Below, in pieces: positions 24,320 through 33,170 of a stretch of 55,258 bases of DNA; position 1 is the first letter of the stretch; the number at the start of each line of letters is the position of its first letter. A model generated the notes under the pieces. The model was not told where the DNA came from and searched no databases. It worked only from the letters and a program-made list of their open reading frames with translations. A program made the position numbers and the translations under genes. Source of the stretch: an uncultured Sutterella sp. (lineage in GTDB: Bacteria; Pseudomonadota; Gammaproteobacteria; Burkholderiales; Burkholderiaceae_F); contig CAAECY010000004.1 of NCBI GenBank assembly GCA_900754475.1, positions 1-55,258 of the forward strand, in the 5' to 3' direction.

Positions 24320-26335
24320 TTAGTGTTCTTCGAGCGCGCTCTTACCCGGAATCGGGCGCAGGGTCGTGAGCGAGAAGAGCCGGTAACAGCGCATGCAACG
24401 CTTCGCTTCTTCGAGCGCTTCGTCGGGATCGAGCCCGAGCTCGACCTCGTCCCAGCTCTTGACGCGCTCCGCGGCGTCGAGGTGTCGGATTTTGGCGCGG
24501 GGTTCCGCCGCGGGCGCGGGTTGGGGCGGCTCGGCGTCAAGGAGCTTTCCTTCTCGGAGCATTTCGCTCATGCGCCGACGCGCAAGGAACCCGGGCACGC
24601 CCGTGAGGAGGTACTCGTGAATGGACGCGGCGGCCGTTTCCCCTTCTTCGAGCCCGCGAATGAGGCTCGTCGGACCGATCGCCGCATCGCCCCCGGCGAA
24701 AACGCCGTCGCGCGAGGTGGCAAGCGACGCGTCCACTTCGATCGTGCCGCGGCGGGTGAAGCGGATGCCGTCTTCGGGCGTGAAGACGGACGGATCGGTT
24801 TTCTGCCCGATCGCCGCCACGACGGTCGAGCAGGGAATGACGAATTCGCTCCCCGGAATCGGCCGCACCGAACGACGACCGCTCGCGTCGGGTTCGCCCT
24901 CCGCCATTCGAACAAGCTTGAGGCCGACCACTTCACCCCCTTCGACCACCACTTCAACGGGGGCCGTAAGGAATTCGAAGGCGATCCCTTCGTCGAGAGC
25001 CGCTTCGATTTCCTCGGGGTCCGCGGGGGCGCTCGCGCGCGTGCGGCGGTAGGAAACGGTCACCCGACCGCCCGTCCCTTCGAGGAGGCGCCGCGCGGAG
25101 CGGCAGCAGTCCATCGCGACGTTGCCGCAGCCGACGACGACCACGTCGCCCTTCAGAGGCATGGAGCGCCCCTCGTCCTGGGCGCGTTCGAGGTCGAGCA
25201 GAAAGTCGAGTCCTTTGAGGTAACCCTTCGCGTCGGTCGCTTCGCCCTCGAGCCCGAGGTACTGTCCTTCGGGGCAGCCGAGCCCCAAAAAGACCGCGCG
25301 GTAGCCGCGGCGGAAGAGGTCCCCGATCGAGAAATCGCGCCCGAGGGCCTTGCCGTAATGCACGCGCCCGCCGAGACGCGCGACGGCGTCCGTTTCCGTT
25401 TCGAGAAAGCGGTTGGGGAGGCGATAGGCGGGAATGCCGAGACGCGCCATGCCGCCCGCGTGGTCTTCCTTTTCGAAAACGTCGACGCGAACGCCGCGGC
25501 GAAGCAGGTGATAGGCGCAGTTGAGCCCCGCGGGACCCGCCCCGACGACGGCAACGGAAGGCGCCAAGGGGCTCGGGAGATCGCGCGCGGGGGCTTTCTC
25601 AAAGAAATCGACGACCGCTTCTCCGGCGTTGTCCGACGCGAAACGCTTCAAATCCTTGATCGCCACGGGCGCGTCGACGCGACCTCGCACGCACGCCTTT
25701 TCGCAGGGGCGAACGCACACGCGCCCGCAGGAGCCGACGAGGGGGTAGTGCTCGAGCAAAACGGCGGTCGCGAGTTCCGGATGACCGTCGCGGATGTAGT
25801 CGATGTAGCGAGGCACTTCGACGTGCGCGGGGCAGGCTTCGATGCAGGGGGCGGTGGCGACCTCGTAATGGTCGCGCGTGCCGCGGGGGACCGTCGGCGC
25901 GTGACGGAGGTCGTCAAGAAAGTGATCGATCGCTCCGAGAATCGGCGCGGGCGTCGTCAGGCCGATCCCGCACAAGCTCGATTCCGCCATCAGAGCGGCC
26001 ACCTCGCGCACGTACGCCCAGTCGACCGATTCGCCTTCGCCGTTACAGGCCTTTTCAAGCGCTTCGGCAATGAGCACCGTACCCGCGCGGCAGGGCGTGC
26101 AACGCCCGCACGAGAGACGACGCGCTTTGCGGTAGTAGCTGTAGAGAACTTCGGCGAGCGTTGCGCGCAGGTCGAAAACAAGAAACCCCTGAGGACCCGC
26201 AAAGCCCGCCACGGGGTTGCCGGGATTGAAACTTTGGAGCGCCCCCACGGGCACGTCCTCGGGCGTCGGATGACCGAAGTCGCGTCGGTAGTCGTGCACG
26301 CGACCGTTCCAGACACCGTAGATAAGTTCGTCCAT
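24320..26335 (-). CDS. NAD(P)/FAD oxidoreductase: NuoF cluster domain fused to GltD-like
   Basis: A 671-residue fusion. Residues 1-145 match only the C-terminal [4Fe-4S] part of NuoF (SCGRCTPC at 75-82, Cys122), without its FMN domain. Residues 160-235 carry a GltD-type pair of cysteine-rich cluster sites (CIEACPAH, CGRVCVRPCEKAC). Residues 260-580 form the FAD and NAD(P) halves of a glutamate synthase small subunit-like enzyme (VGAGPAG at 264-270; VGCGNVAMD at 401-409; GVFAGGDAA near 544). A C-terminal CMRC motif follows. It should pass electrons between NAD(P)H and the hydrogenase encoded 28 bases downstream. No glutamate synthase large subunit is nearby. I chose the ATG at 26335, with GAGG about ten bases upstream. 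Confidence 0.92.
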   Translation of the reverse strand: MDELIYGVWNGRVHDYRRDFGHPTPEDVPVGALQSFNPGNPVAGFAGPQGFLVFDLRATLAEVLYSYYRKARRLSCGRCTPCRAGTVLIAEALEKACNGEGESVDWAYVREVAALMAESSLCGIGLTTPAPILGAIDHFLDDLRHAPTVPRGTRDHYEVATAPCIEACPAHVEVPRYIDYIRDGHPELATAVLLEHYPLVGSCGRVCVRPCEKACVRGRVDAPVAIKDLKRFASDNAGEAVVDFFEKAPARDLPSPLAPSVAVVGAGPAGLNCAYHLLRRGVRVDVFEKEDHAGGMARLGIPAYRLPNRFLETETDAVARLGGRVHYGKALGRDFSIGDLFRRGYRAVFLGLGCPEGQYLGLEGEATDAKGYLKGLDFLLDLERAQDEGRSMPLKGDVVVVGCGNVAMDCCRSARRLLEGTGGRVTVSYRRTRASAPADPEEIEAALDEGIAFEFLTAPVEVVVEGGEVVGLKLVRMAEGEPDASGRRSVRPIPGSEFVIPCSTVVAAIGQKTDPSVFTPEDGIRFTRRGTIEVDASLATSRDGVFAGGDAAIGPTSLIRGLEEGETAAASIHEYLLTGVPGFLARRRMSEMLREGKLLDAEPPQPAPAAEPRAKIRHLDAAERVKSWDEVELGLDPDEALEEAKRCMRCYRLFSLTTLRPIPGKSALEEH

Positions 26336-26731
26336 AGAAGTGTTTCCTCGGGGGACCCCCGTATTTCGCTTTTTTGGGGGGAGTGGAACGAGACGCGGGG
26401 CGAAGCCGCGCGTACCCGTATCCGTCGTTGAAAAGTAAGCCGTCGGCCGTCCGAATGACAAAGGCACCGTCTTTTATGCCTTGCATGCGGGGCTTTGCGG
26501 GAATCGAGCGCTCGGAGCAAAATGCGGCAACGGGAACGCGACTCGGGCGAACATAGAAAAAGTTCTATACTTTCCGTCGTTGGGACGGCTTTGTCTTGCC
26601 GCGCGCTCCGACCGTTCCCGATCGTCGCCGCGCGACGGTCGATCCATTATAGGGAGGGATCGGCGCCCGTGGTCGATAATTTTTTCTATGCCCGAGCCCG
26701 ACCGCCTCCTTCCACCCCGTCTTCCATTCGC
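26336..26731. other. Divergent promoter region of hydrogenase operon and YheO-type regulator
   Basis: No gene. It contains the inverted repeat at 26553-26568 and a lower-GC patch at about 26640-26690 (TATAGG, GATAATTTTTTCTATG), where the plus-strand promoter probably lies. A second TTCTAT half-site falls in that patch. Confidence 0.5.
26553..26568. promoter_or_regulatory. Operator-like inverted repeat
   Basis: ATAGAA-AAAG-TTCTAT has perfect six-base arms. It lies between the divergent hydrogenase operon and the YheO-type regulator gene, making it a candidate autoregulatory site. Confidence 0.4.
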
Positions 26732-27433
26732 ATGACCGATCCGCGTTTTTTGCCTTACGTCCGCGTCGCCCGTCTCATTGCCCGTACGTTCGGGCCCGAC
26801 TGCGAAGTGGTCCTCCACGACCTCACGACACCCGCGCATTCGGTCATTCACATCGAAAACAACGGCGTGACGGGACGCCGCATCGGCGACACCTTCAAGC
26901 ACCTCGTCGACAAGGCCATGCGTTCGGACGAAACGGACGACGTATTCGCAAACCACTACTACGACTTCGAAGGCCGACTCATACGTTCTTCGTCGTTGCT
27001 CGTGCGGGACGAAACAGGAAAACTCGTCGGCGCGCTTTGCATCAACGCGGACGTAACGGCCGTGCGGGCGCAGCTCGACTTCATCCGAGGGCTGCTTCCG
27101 GGATTCGCCGACGCGTGTTCCCCGGAAACCCGCCCGCTCGAAGCAGCCCCTCCGAGCGCTGCGCCCGCGTGCGGGAACGCCCCCCGCGCTGCGGGCGCCT
27201 CTGCCGAACCCACCCCCACGGTGCTCGAGCTCGTCAACGGCCTGATCGACGCCGCGGTCGACGAAGCGTGTGCGTCGGGACCGCTCACGAAAGAAAAGCG
27301 TCTGCAGGTCTTGGAGTTCCTTGAAAAAAAGAGCGTCTTCCTTGTTAAAGGCGCCCTCGAACGTACGGCGGAGCGCCTCGGCGTGGCAAAGGTGACGATT
27401 TACAGCGATCTCGACGCCGTTCGGAGGCGCTGA
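26732..27433 (+). CDS. YheO/DauR-type PAS-HTH transcriptional regulator
   Basis: A 233-residue regulator with an N-terminal YheO-like PAS domain (FGPDCEVVLHDLT ... HSVIHIENNGVTGR ... GALCINADVT). A variable Ala/Pro-rich linker covers about 128-155. A C-terminal helix-turn-helix domain of the DauR type ends ERTAERLGVAKVTIYSDLDAV. Relatives control amino acid, D-amino acid or redox genes and sense an unknown ligand. It is divergent from the hydrogenase operon, so it is the best candidate for its regulator; the lipid gene block begins 167 bases downstream. No ribosome-binding site is evident before the ATG. Confidence 0.88.
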   Translation: MTDPRFLPYVRVARLIARTFGPDCEVVLHDLTTPAHSVIHIENNGVTGRRIGDTFKHLVDKAMRSDETDDVFANHYYDFEGRLIRSSSLLVRDETGKLVGALCINADVTAVRAQLDFIRGLLPGFADACSPETRPLEAAPPSAAPACGNAPRAAGASAEPTPTVLELVNGLIDAAVDEACASGPLTKEKRLQVLEFLEKKSVFLVKGALERTAERLGVAKVTIYSDLDAVRRR

Positions 27434-27600
27434 ACGCACGACGGAGCGCAAGGGCGGTCGGCGCTTTGCGCCGGGACCCTCGGACTTGGGTCGACCTGCG
27501 CCCTGCGAGGCCTCCCGGCGAAAACGAGTTTCGAGAAGCGTCTCGGCTAAAATGGACCTTCCGTCGACATCCCTTTTTTCCTCACCCGTTTTCCCACGCC

Positions 27601-28428
27601 ATGCGTACCTGCGCACGACTTCTCGCCCTGCGACTCTTCGTTTCCGAGTGCGGCACCTCCCCCGCGTCGACCGTTCCCCCGATGTTGCGTCGGCGTCTTT
27701 CGCCCCTCGGGCGCCTTGCGGCCGCGGCCGCCCTGCCGGCACCGACGGACGTTGCGGCCGACGACCCCGTCGAACGCGCGGCGCGTGCGAGCGACACCGC
27801 CTGGGTGTTTGCGTCGCGCCGTGCCGACATCGCGCGGGCGGTCGAGGAGATGCGCAACATCCGTGCGGGAGAGGGTGTCTCGCCCGCGCACTTTGCAACG
27901 AGCGTTCACAACGGGATCGAGGCGCTTCTTTCGATTGCCGCTCGACACACGGGGGCGGAAACCGCCGTTGCGGGCGGGCTTTTCACGGCGGAAGCGGGCT
28001 TTGAGGCGGCGGTGGGACTTTTGAGCGAATACCCGCGCGTACTGCTTCTCGTGGCGGACGAAGCGCCCGAGAGCGTTTTCGGGGAAAAATCCGCGCCCGC
28101 CTTTGCGGGAGCGATGCTCCTGGCACGCGCGAAACCCGAAGCCGCCCGAACGCTCTGCGAGACGGGTGCGCCCGAAGGGGAGCCTCTCGTCGCGCTCTTT
28201 ACGCGCCCGAGAGCCGAAGACGAAACGATCGATGCGAGGCTAACCGAGCCCGCGGGGGCGCTTTCCGCCCTTCTGGAGGTCTTTGCGTGGCTCGAAGAAG
28301 AAGATGCGCCGCTTTTGACCCGCTGCGACCGTCGAGTCGCGCACGTGTGGACGAAGACGAAAGCCTTCTGCGACGACTTCGATTCCGCCGAAACACCCGA
28401 AGCGCCCGAGAGCGCCCGCGGCCGATGA
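27601..28428 (+). CDS. Beta-ketoacyl synthase chain-length-factor-like protein
   Basis: A 275-residue protein resembling the beta-ketoacyl synthase-like chain-length factor of aryl polyene and related clusters. The best marker is SPAHFATSVHNGIEALLSIA followed by AVAGG and a VLLLVADEAPES strand. The active-site cysteine and the histidine pair of true ketosynthases are absent, as expected for this partner subunit. Its ketosynthase partner is not in the window. A possible -10, TAAAAT (27548-27553), lies about 50 bases before the ATG. It overlaps the next gene by four bases (ATGA). Confidence 0.8.
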   Translation: MRTCARLLALRLFVSECGTSPASTVPPMLRRRLSPLGRLAAAAALPAPTDVAADDPVERAARASDTAWVFASRRADIARAVEEMRNIRAGEGVSPAHFATSVHNGIEALLSIAARHTGAETAVAGGLFTAEAGFEAAVGLLSEYPRVLLLVADEAPESVFGEKSAPAFAGAMLLARAKPEAARTLCETGAPEGEPLVALFTRPRAEDETIDARLTEPAGALSALLEVFAWLEEEDAPLLTRCDRRVAHVWTKTKAFCDDFDSAETPEAPESARGR

Positions 28429-29384
28429 GGGCCCCGGAAGCCGCCGGCCGAGCGACCGGTCGAGAGAACGTCGAAACCGACAAAGCGCCCGACGCCCCCA
28501 ACGACGCCGCAATCGACGGCGGCAGGGGCGAACGGCCCCCGCGCGCCCGAAATCCGGTCTTCGGCCCCGTGGCGGACCTCTTTCGACTTCTCGGGACGGC
28601 CTCGGCCTTCGTCCTTTTCGGGCTCGGGGGACTCATCTTTCCGTTCGTGGCGGCGCCCGGGTACCTCTTCGGACCGAAGGACCCGCGAAGCCGCACGCTT
28701 CGGGCACGTCGGATCGTGCGCGCGTGGTTTGCGATTTTCGTGGCTGTCATTCGCGGGCTCGGCCTCGTGCGGGTGGAAGTGAAAAACGCGGAGCGCTTGG
28801 AGCGCCCCGGCCTCATTTTGCTCGCGAACCATCCTTCGCTCATCGACGTCGTGTGCCTCATGAGCAAACTCGGCAACGCCACGACGATCGTGAAGGCGTC
28901 GCTTGCGAAGAACCTCTTCACGCGCGCGCCGATTCGCGCGGCGGGCTACGTCCCGAACGACGCGGGACCGGACGCGCTGCAACCCTTGCTTGCGGAGCTC
29001 GACGCGGGGACAACGTTCGTCATTTTCCCCGAGGGGACGCGTACGCCCGTGGATCTCCCGCCGGGCGAATACCCGCGCATGCACCGCGGGGCCGTGGTGC
29101 TGGCACTCGAAGCCCGCCGACCGATTACGCCCGTGCGGATTACGGCGCGTCCGCGTTGGCTCACGAAAGACCGCGCCTGGTGGAAGCTGCCCCCGGAACC
29201 GATGACGCTTACCTTCGAAGTTCTCGAAGACCTTCCCGTTGACGACTATCAGGAACTATATAATTCAAGGCCGCCGAAAGCCGCGCGACGCCTCACGGCC
29301 GAACTGGCGCGCCGCCTCTTCGAGGTCGACCCGTCCCGGGCGAAGGACGGCCGACGAAGCGAAGCGCTTCGAAACGAGCCTTGA
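28425..29384 (+). CDS. PlsC-like lysophospholipid acyltransferase
   Basis: A 319-residue acyltransferase of the PlsC/1-acylglycerol-3-phosphate family. A disordered acidic N-terminus (1-45) is followed by a membrane segment at about 55-78. The catalytic NHPSLID motif lies at 135-141 and FPEGTR at 201-206. In aryl polyene clusters such proteins attach the finished chain to a lipid or glycerol-type anchor in the inner membrane. It is translationally coupled to the chain-length factor through an ATGA overlap. Confidence 0.92.
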   Translation: MRAPEAAGRATGRENVETDKAPDAPNDAAIDGGRGERPPRARNPVFGPVADLFRLLGTASAFVLFGLGGLIFPFVAAPGYLFGPKDPRSRTLRARRIVRAWFAIFVAVIRGLGLVRVEVKNAERLERPGLILLANHPSLIDVVCLMSKLGNATTIVKASLAKNLFTRAPIRAAGYVPNDAGPDALQPLLAELDAGTTFVIFPEGTRTPVDLPPGEYPRMHRGAVVLALEARRPITPVRITARPRWLTKDRAWWKLPPEPMTLTFEVLEDLPVDDYQELYNSRPPKAARRLTAELARRLFEVDPSRAKDGRRSEALRNEP

Positions 29385-29469
29385 AAAACCCGGCGCGCGC
29401 AACGTCTTTGCGTCCACTTAACCCACGGAGTCGGCTCCGCAACGCATGCGGGCGGGAGCCGAAAAGATT

Positions 29470-29730
29470 ATGGATTCGACCCTCCTCAACGAAATCAAAG
29501 CGCTCGTCATTTCGAGCCTCAATCTCGAAGACACGACCGTCGAGGATATCGACGAGAACGCGCCCCTTTTCGGCGAAGGCCTCGGCCTTGACAGCATCGA
29601 CGCGCTCGAACTCGGGCTCGCCCTGAAAAAGACCTACGGCATCACGCTAACCGCCGAAAGCGCCGAAGCCCGCGAGGTCTTCCGCTCCGTCAAGACCCTG
29701 GCCGACTACGTGGCCGCCCACCGCAACTGA
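29470..29730 (+). CDS. Acyl carrier protein (first)
   Basis: An 86-residue acyl carrier protein. The phosphopantetheine attachment serine is in GLDSIDALEL. The fold is four helices with an acidic surface. It would carry the growing chain for the neighbouring lipid enzymes. It is the first of two carrier genes, separated by 24 bases. Confidence 0.93.
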   Translation: MDSTLLNEIKALVISSLNLEDTTVEDIDENAPLFGEGLGLDSIDALELGLALKKTYGITLTAESAEAREVFRSVKTLADYVAAHRN

Positions 29731-29754
29731 TCCGACACCGCTTTGCGACACACC

Positions 29755-30030
29755 ATGACCGAACTTTCCCCGAGCGAACAGCGCATTTACGAAATCCTGA
29801 GCGAGATTCTCGTCAACGACTTCGAAATTCCGGCCGAGAAAATCGCCCTCGACGCCCGTCTCTACGAAGATTTCGACATCGATTCGATCGACGCGGTCGA
29901 CATGATCGTGCAGTTGAAGCCCCACCTCGGCAACCGTCGCGTCACGCCCCAGGACTTCAAGACCGTGCGCACGCTCGGCGACGTCGTGACCGTGATCGCG
30001 CGCGTTTTGGACCGACCCGAAGAAAAATAA
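29755..30030 (+). CDS. Acyl carrier protein (second)
   Basis: A 91-residue acyl carrier protein with attachment serine in DIDSIDAVDM and the typical acidic helix before it. It is divergent from the first carrier. Paired carriers are normal for aryl polyene clusters, where one may serve initiation and the other elongation. Confidence 0.93.
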   Translation: MTELSPSEQRIYEILSEILVNDFEIPAEKIALDARLYEDFDIDSIDAVDMIVQLKPHLGNRRVTPQDFKTVRTLGDVVTVIARVLDRPEEK

Positions 30031-30076
30031 CGCGAGGCGCGTCCGCGCTTTCGCGCTTCCAAGTACCTCATTTCGC

Positions 30077-30637
30077 ATGCCCGCCCGCGCGCTTCTCGTC
30101 GTGCTCGGCCTCACCTATCCGCTCTGGGTCTGGTGGGGCCTTCGTCATTGGGGAGCGGACGTCGTGGCGGCGGGTCTTTTCGCGCTCGCCCTCCTGAGAC
30201 TCGTCCTTGAGCGCGACCCCGCGAAGCGCCGCGGGGCTGCCGGAGCGGCCGCCGTTGCCGCGGTCCTCGCGCTTTGCGCGGCGCTCTTTGATTCCTCCGA
30301 AGCGTTGCTTCTCTATCCCGTCTTCATGAACGGGTTTTTGCTCGTCCTCTTTGCGTCGAGCCTCGCCGCGGGGCGCGTGCCCGTGGTCGAACGCCTGGCG
30401 CGCCTCAAAGACCCGGACCTCCCGCCCGAAGGCGTACGGTGGTGCCGCGGCGTCACCCGCGTGTGGTGCGCCTTTTTCGTTGCAAACGGAGGAACGGCTC
30501 TTGCGACCGTAATCCTCGGCGACCCCGACCTCTGGGCCCTCTGGAACGGGTGCCTGAGTTACGCGGCGATGGGCCTCCTTTTTGCCGGAGAATTCCTCGC
30601 CCGAACGATTGCGATGCGACGCGGGAAAGCATCCTGA
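30077..30637 (+). CDS. COG4648-like membrane protein
   Basis: A 186-residue integral membrane protein with about five hydrophobic segments, beginning ARALLVVLGLTYPLWVWWGL. It matches the small membrane protein commonly placed between the carriers and the ligase in aryl polyene clusters. Its role is not established; it may help anchor or move the product. It lies 46 bases after the second carrier. Confidence 0.8.
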   Translation: MPARALLVVLGLTYPLWVWWGLRHWGADVVAAGLFALALLRLVLERDPAKRRGAAGAAAVAAVLALCAALFDSSEALLLYPVFMNGFLLVLFASSLAAGRVPVVERLARLKDPDLPPEGVRWCRGVTRVWCAFFVANGGTALATVILGDPDLWALWNGCLSYAAMGLLFAGEFLARTIAMRRGKAS

Positions 30638-30761
30638 GGCGCGAACAAATCCTGCCCGACCGCCTTTTGCGCCCCTCCTGCGAAGCCCCCGAAGATTCTG
30701 AAAAGGCTTCCGACCGACGGTTATACTTTTCGGTTTGATTACCGACCGCTTCGCTTCGCCC

Positions 30762-32936
30762 ATGCCGTCTTCGTCGTCTTCTTCGTTTGCTTCCGACGCC
30801 TTCTCCTCGCCCTCGCCCTCGCCCTCGTCCTCGTCGCTTCTCGCGCGCTTTTTCGCGCTTCGATCCGACGATCCCCGGCTCGCCCGCCGGCTCGTCGCTT
30901 TGCGCGATACGGAAGAGGGGCTCGAGCCCGTGACGGCCGAAGCGTTTTTGCGACGTGCGGCGGCCTGGCGCGCGACCTTTGCACGGGCAGGTTTTGGGAC
31001 CTCTCCTTCGACCGACCGTCCGCGGCGACTCTTCGTTTTGACGGACGACACCCTCGAAGGGGCGGCGCTCCTTTTCGGAGCGTGGGGCGCGGGCGTCGAA
31101 ACGATGCTCGGAAGCGACGCTTTGCCCGAAACCCTGAAGCGCCTGCGGGCAGGGGGCCTTCTCGAAGAGGGCGACGGGATCGCGCTCGATGCGGCCCGTG
31201 CCTGGCACGAGCGCGAGCAGCCGGACGAAGCCCGGGACCTCGTCGCCTTTACGGAGCCTACTCGGACCGCCGGGAGCGCAACTCTTCCCGCGCTTCCTGT
31301 CCTTCCCGAAAAGCGCGACCTCGCCTCGCTTTTCACGAGCGGCAGCACCGGGGACGCGAAACGTGTGGCAAAACGCCTGGAGCAACTCTTTCGGGAGGTG
31401 GAAGGCGTGGATCGGGCGCTTCGGGCGTTGCCCGAAGTGGTGCGGGCACTCGCCGACGGGCGCTCCGTCGCGGTGCTTGCCACCGTCACGCATCAGCACA
31501 TCTACGGGATTCTCTTTCGGTTGCTTTGGCCGCTCCTTTCGCTCGTACGGGAGGCAACCGAATGCTCCGAAATCGGCGGCCGGCCCCTGCGGGAGACGCC
31601 GGTCCTTCTCACCTCGGCACGTCTGCACTACCCGGAGGCCCTTGCGCGCACCTTCCGTCGCGCCCGCGATCTCGGGCTCGAAACCGTGCTCGTCGCCTCG
31701 CCCGCGCACTTGAAGCGCCTTGATGCGACGCTCTTCGCGCCGCTTTTCACGGGCGAAAACCCCGTGCGGCGCCCCTTGGCGGTCGTCTCTTCGGCGGGTC
31801 CCTTGGACGAAGCGGGCTCCCTCTTGTCGCACGACGCCTTCGGGCGCTTCCCGCTCGAAGTCCTCGGCTCGACCGAAACGGGCGGGATCGCGCGGCGCAT
31901 GCGCGAGTTCGATGCGAACGGTAAGGTCGCGACCCCCGACTGGAGCCCGATGCCGGGCGTCTCGGTGTCGGTCGAAGACGAAGAAACGAGGAGAATTCGC
32001 GCGGAGGGGACGGGCCGCGTGCGGGTCTCGGGCCCGCAGATCCGTTCGCCCGAAGGCGAAACCGGAGCGGATCGGATCGAACTGCGAACGGAAAAGACCG
32101 ATAACGGCGACATCTCGCGCTTTCGACTGCTCGGCCGCACCGACCGTATTCTCAAGATCGAAGGCATGCGCGTCTCGCCCGCCGACATCGAGACGGAGAT
32201 TCTCGCAACGGGCCTCGCGCGCTCGGTTCGGGTGCTCTTGGACCCCGCAAGCGCCGCACGGCGGCGCGAATCGCTCGCGGCTCTTGTCGAATTGACACCC
32301 GAAGCGCGGGACGTGATTTTGGCGGAAGGGAAGTCCCGCCTCACGGCACTCATCAAAACACGCCTCGCGGGGCGCGTGACGCCGTTACAGACCCCGAAGC
32401 GCTGGCGCTTCGTCGACGCGATGCCCGTCAACGCCCAAGGGAAGTGCACGGCGCGCTCCGCCGAACGGTGTTTTGACGCGCGGGAGCCCGAGTGGGTGAC
32501 GGTGTCGGACGAGAACGATTCCACGTCGGCGACGCGCACCGTGCGGCTTCGCACGCGCCTGACCGACACCTTCGCGTGGTTCGAAGGGCATTTCGAGGGG
32601 GTGCCGATTTTGCCGGGCGTCGCGCAATTGGTGCTCGTCGAGCGCGCGCTCAAAGCACGCGTGCCGGGCGGCTCGGAGTTTGCCACCCGATCGGTGCGCA
32701 ACCTCAAATTCAAGGCCCCGACGACCCCGGGCATGACGATGGACCTCGTTCTCACGATCCCCTCGGAAAAGGCGGGAGAAATCGCCGTGAAGTTTGCGTG
32801 GATTCGGATGGAGCGGGTTGAACGGACGGAAGACGCCGAAACGTCGGATGCGTTGCGGGGCGCATACGTCGAACACCCGAACGCGCAGGGGACGATCGTC
32901 TTCGGGCGCCCGGGCGAAAAGACGTCGAGCCTCTGA
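30762..32936 (+). CDS. Acyl-ACP ligase fused to hotdog 3-hydroxyacyl dehydratase
   Basis: A 724-residue fusion. Residues about 25-580 form an adenylating acyl-ACP/CoA ligase, with ATP-binding TSGSTGDAK at about 192-200 and a C-terminal hinge GRTDRILKIEGMRVSPADIE. The last 125 residues form a FabA/FabZ-like hotdog dehydratase, with FEGHFEGVPILPGVAQL carrying the catalytic histidine. In the E. coli aryl polyene system these activities are separate proteins. The Ser-rich start is low complexity. I use the ATG at 30762; an in-frame TTG at 30735 is possible. A TATACT element at 30722 could start an extra transcript. Confidence 0.88.
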   Translation: MPSSSSSSFASDAFSSPSPSPSSSSLLARFFALRSDDPRLARRLVALRDTEEGLEPVTAEAFLRRAAAWRATFARAGFGTSPSTDRPRRLFVLTDDTLEGAALLFGAWGAGVETMLGSDALPETLKRLRAGGLLEEGDGIALDAARAWHEREQPDEARDLVAFTEPTRTAGSATLPALPVLPEKRDLASLFTSGSTGDAKRVAKRLEQLFREVEGVDRALRALPEVVRALADGRSVAVLATVTHQHIYGILFRLLWPLLSLVREATECSEIGGRPLRETPVLLTSARLHYPEALARTFRRARDLGLETVLVASPAHLKRLDATLFAPLFTGENPVRRPLAVVSSAGPLDEAGSLLSHDAFGRFPLEVLGSTETGGIARRMREFDANGKVATPDWSPMPGVSVSVEDEETRRIRAEGTGRVRVSGPQIRSPEGETGADRIELRTEKTDNGDISRFRLLGRTDRILKIEGMRVSPADIETEILATGLARSVRVLLDPASAARRRESLAALVELTPEARDVILAEGKSRLTALIKTRLAGRVTPLQTPKRWRFVDAMPVNAQGKCTARSAERCFDAREPEWVTVSDENDSTSATRTVRLRTRLTDTFAWFEGHFEGVPILPGVAQLVLVERALKARVPGGSEFATRSVRNLKFKAPTTPGMTMDLVLTIPSEKAGEIAVKFAWIRMERVERTEDAETSDALRGAYVEHPNAQGTIVFGRPGEKTSSL

Positions 32937-32966
32937 TTCTCCGCCCCATTTTCACCGGCCGCATCA

Positions 32967-33012
32967 CCCCCGGCACCGAACCCCTTCGAAAGGTTTTCGG
33001 GCCGGGGTTTTG
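32967..33012 (+). terminator. Terminator after the lipid gene block
   Basis: CCCCGGC (32967-32973) pairs with GCCGGGG (33001-33007), with an inner CCGAA/TTCGG stem, followed by TTTTG. Confidence 0.75.
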
Positions 33013-33170
33013 CATTTTCACCGTTTATATCCCCGTCATCCGTTCGTCACTCGCGCATCACGAATTCTTCACGAGCCTGTTACCGCTCCTTCATCGGACG
33101 GAAACGGGTTTTTCACATCGCATCGGCAGAATTTCGTTCGGCACTTTCGCCCGTTCACCGGATGATTTTC

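Noticed and set aside
20494..26431. Very long open frames on the plus strand antisense to DUF3592, mdh and the hydrogenase operon
   Set aside because: They mirror the codon structure of the minus-strand genes, are rich in Arg, His and Gly and have no domain signature; the minus-strand products are unmistakable.
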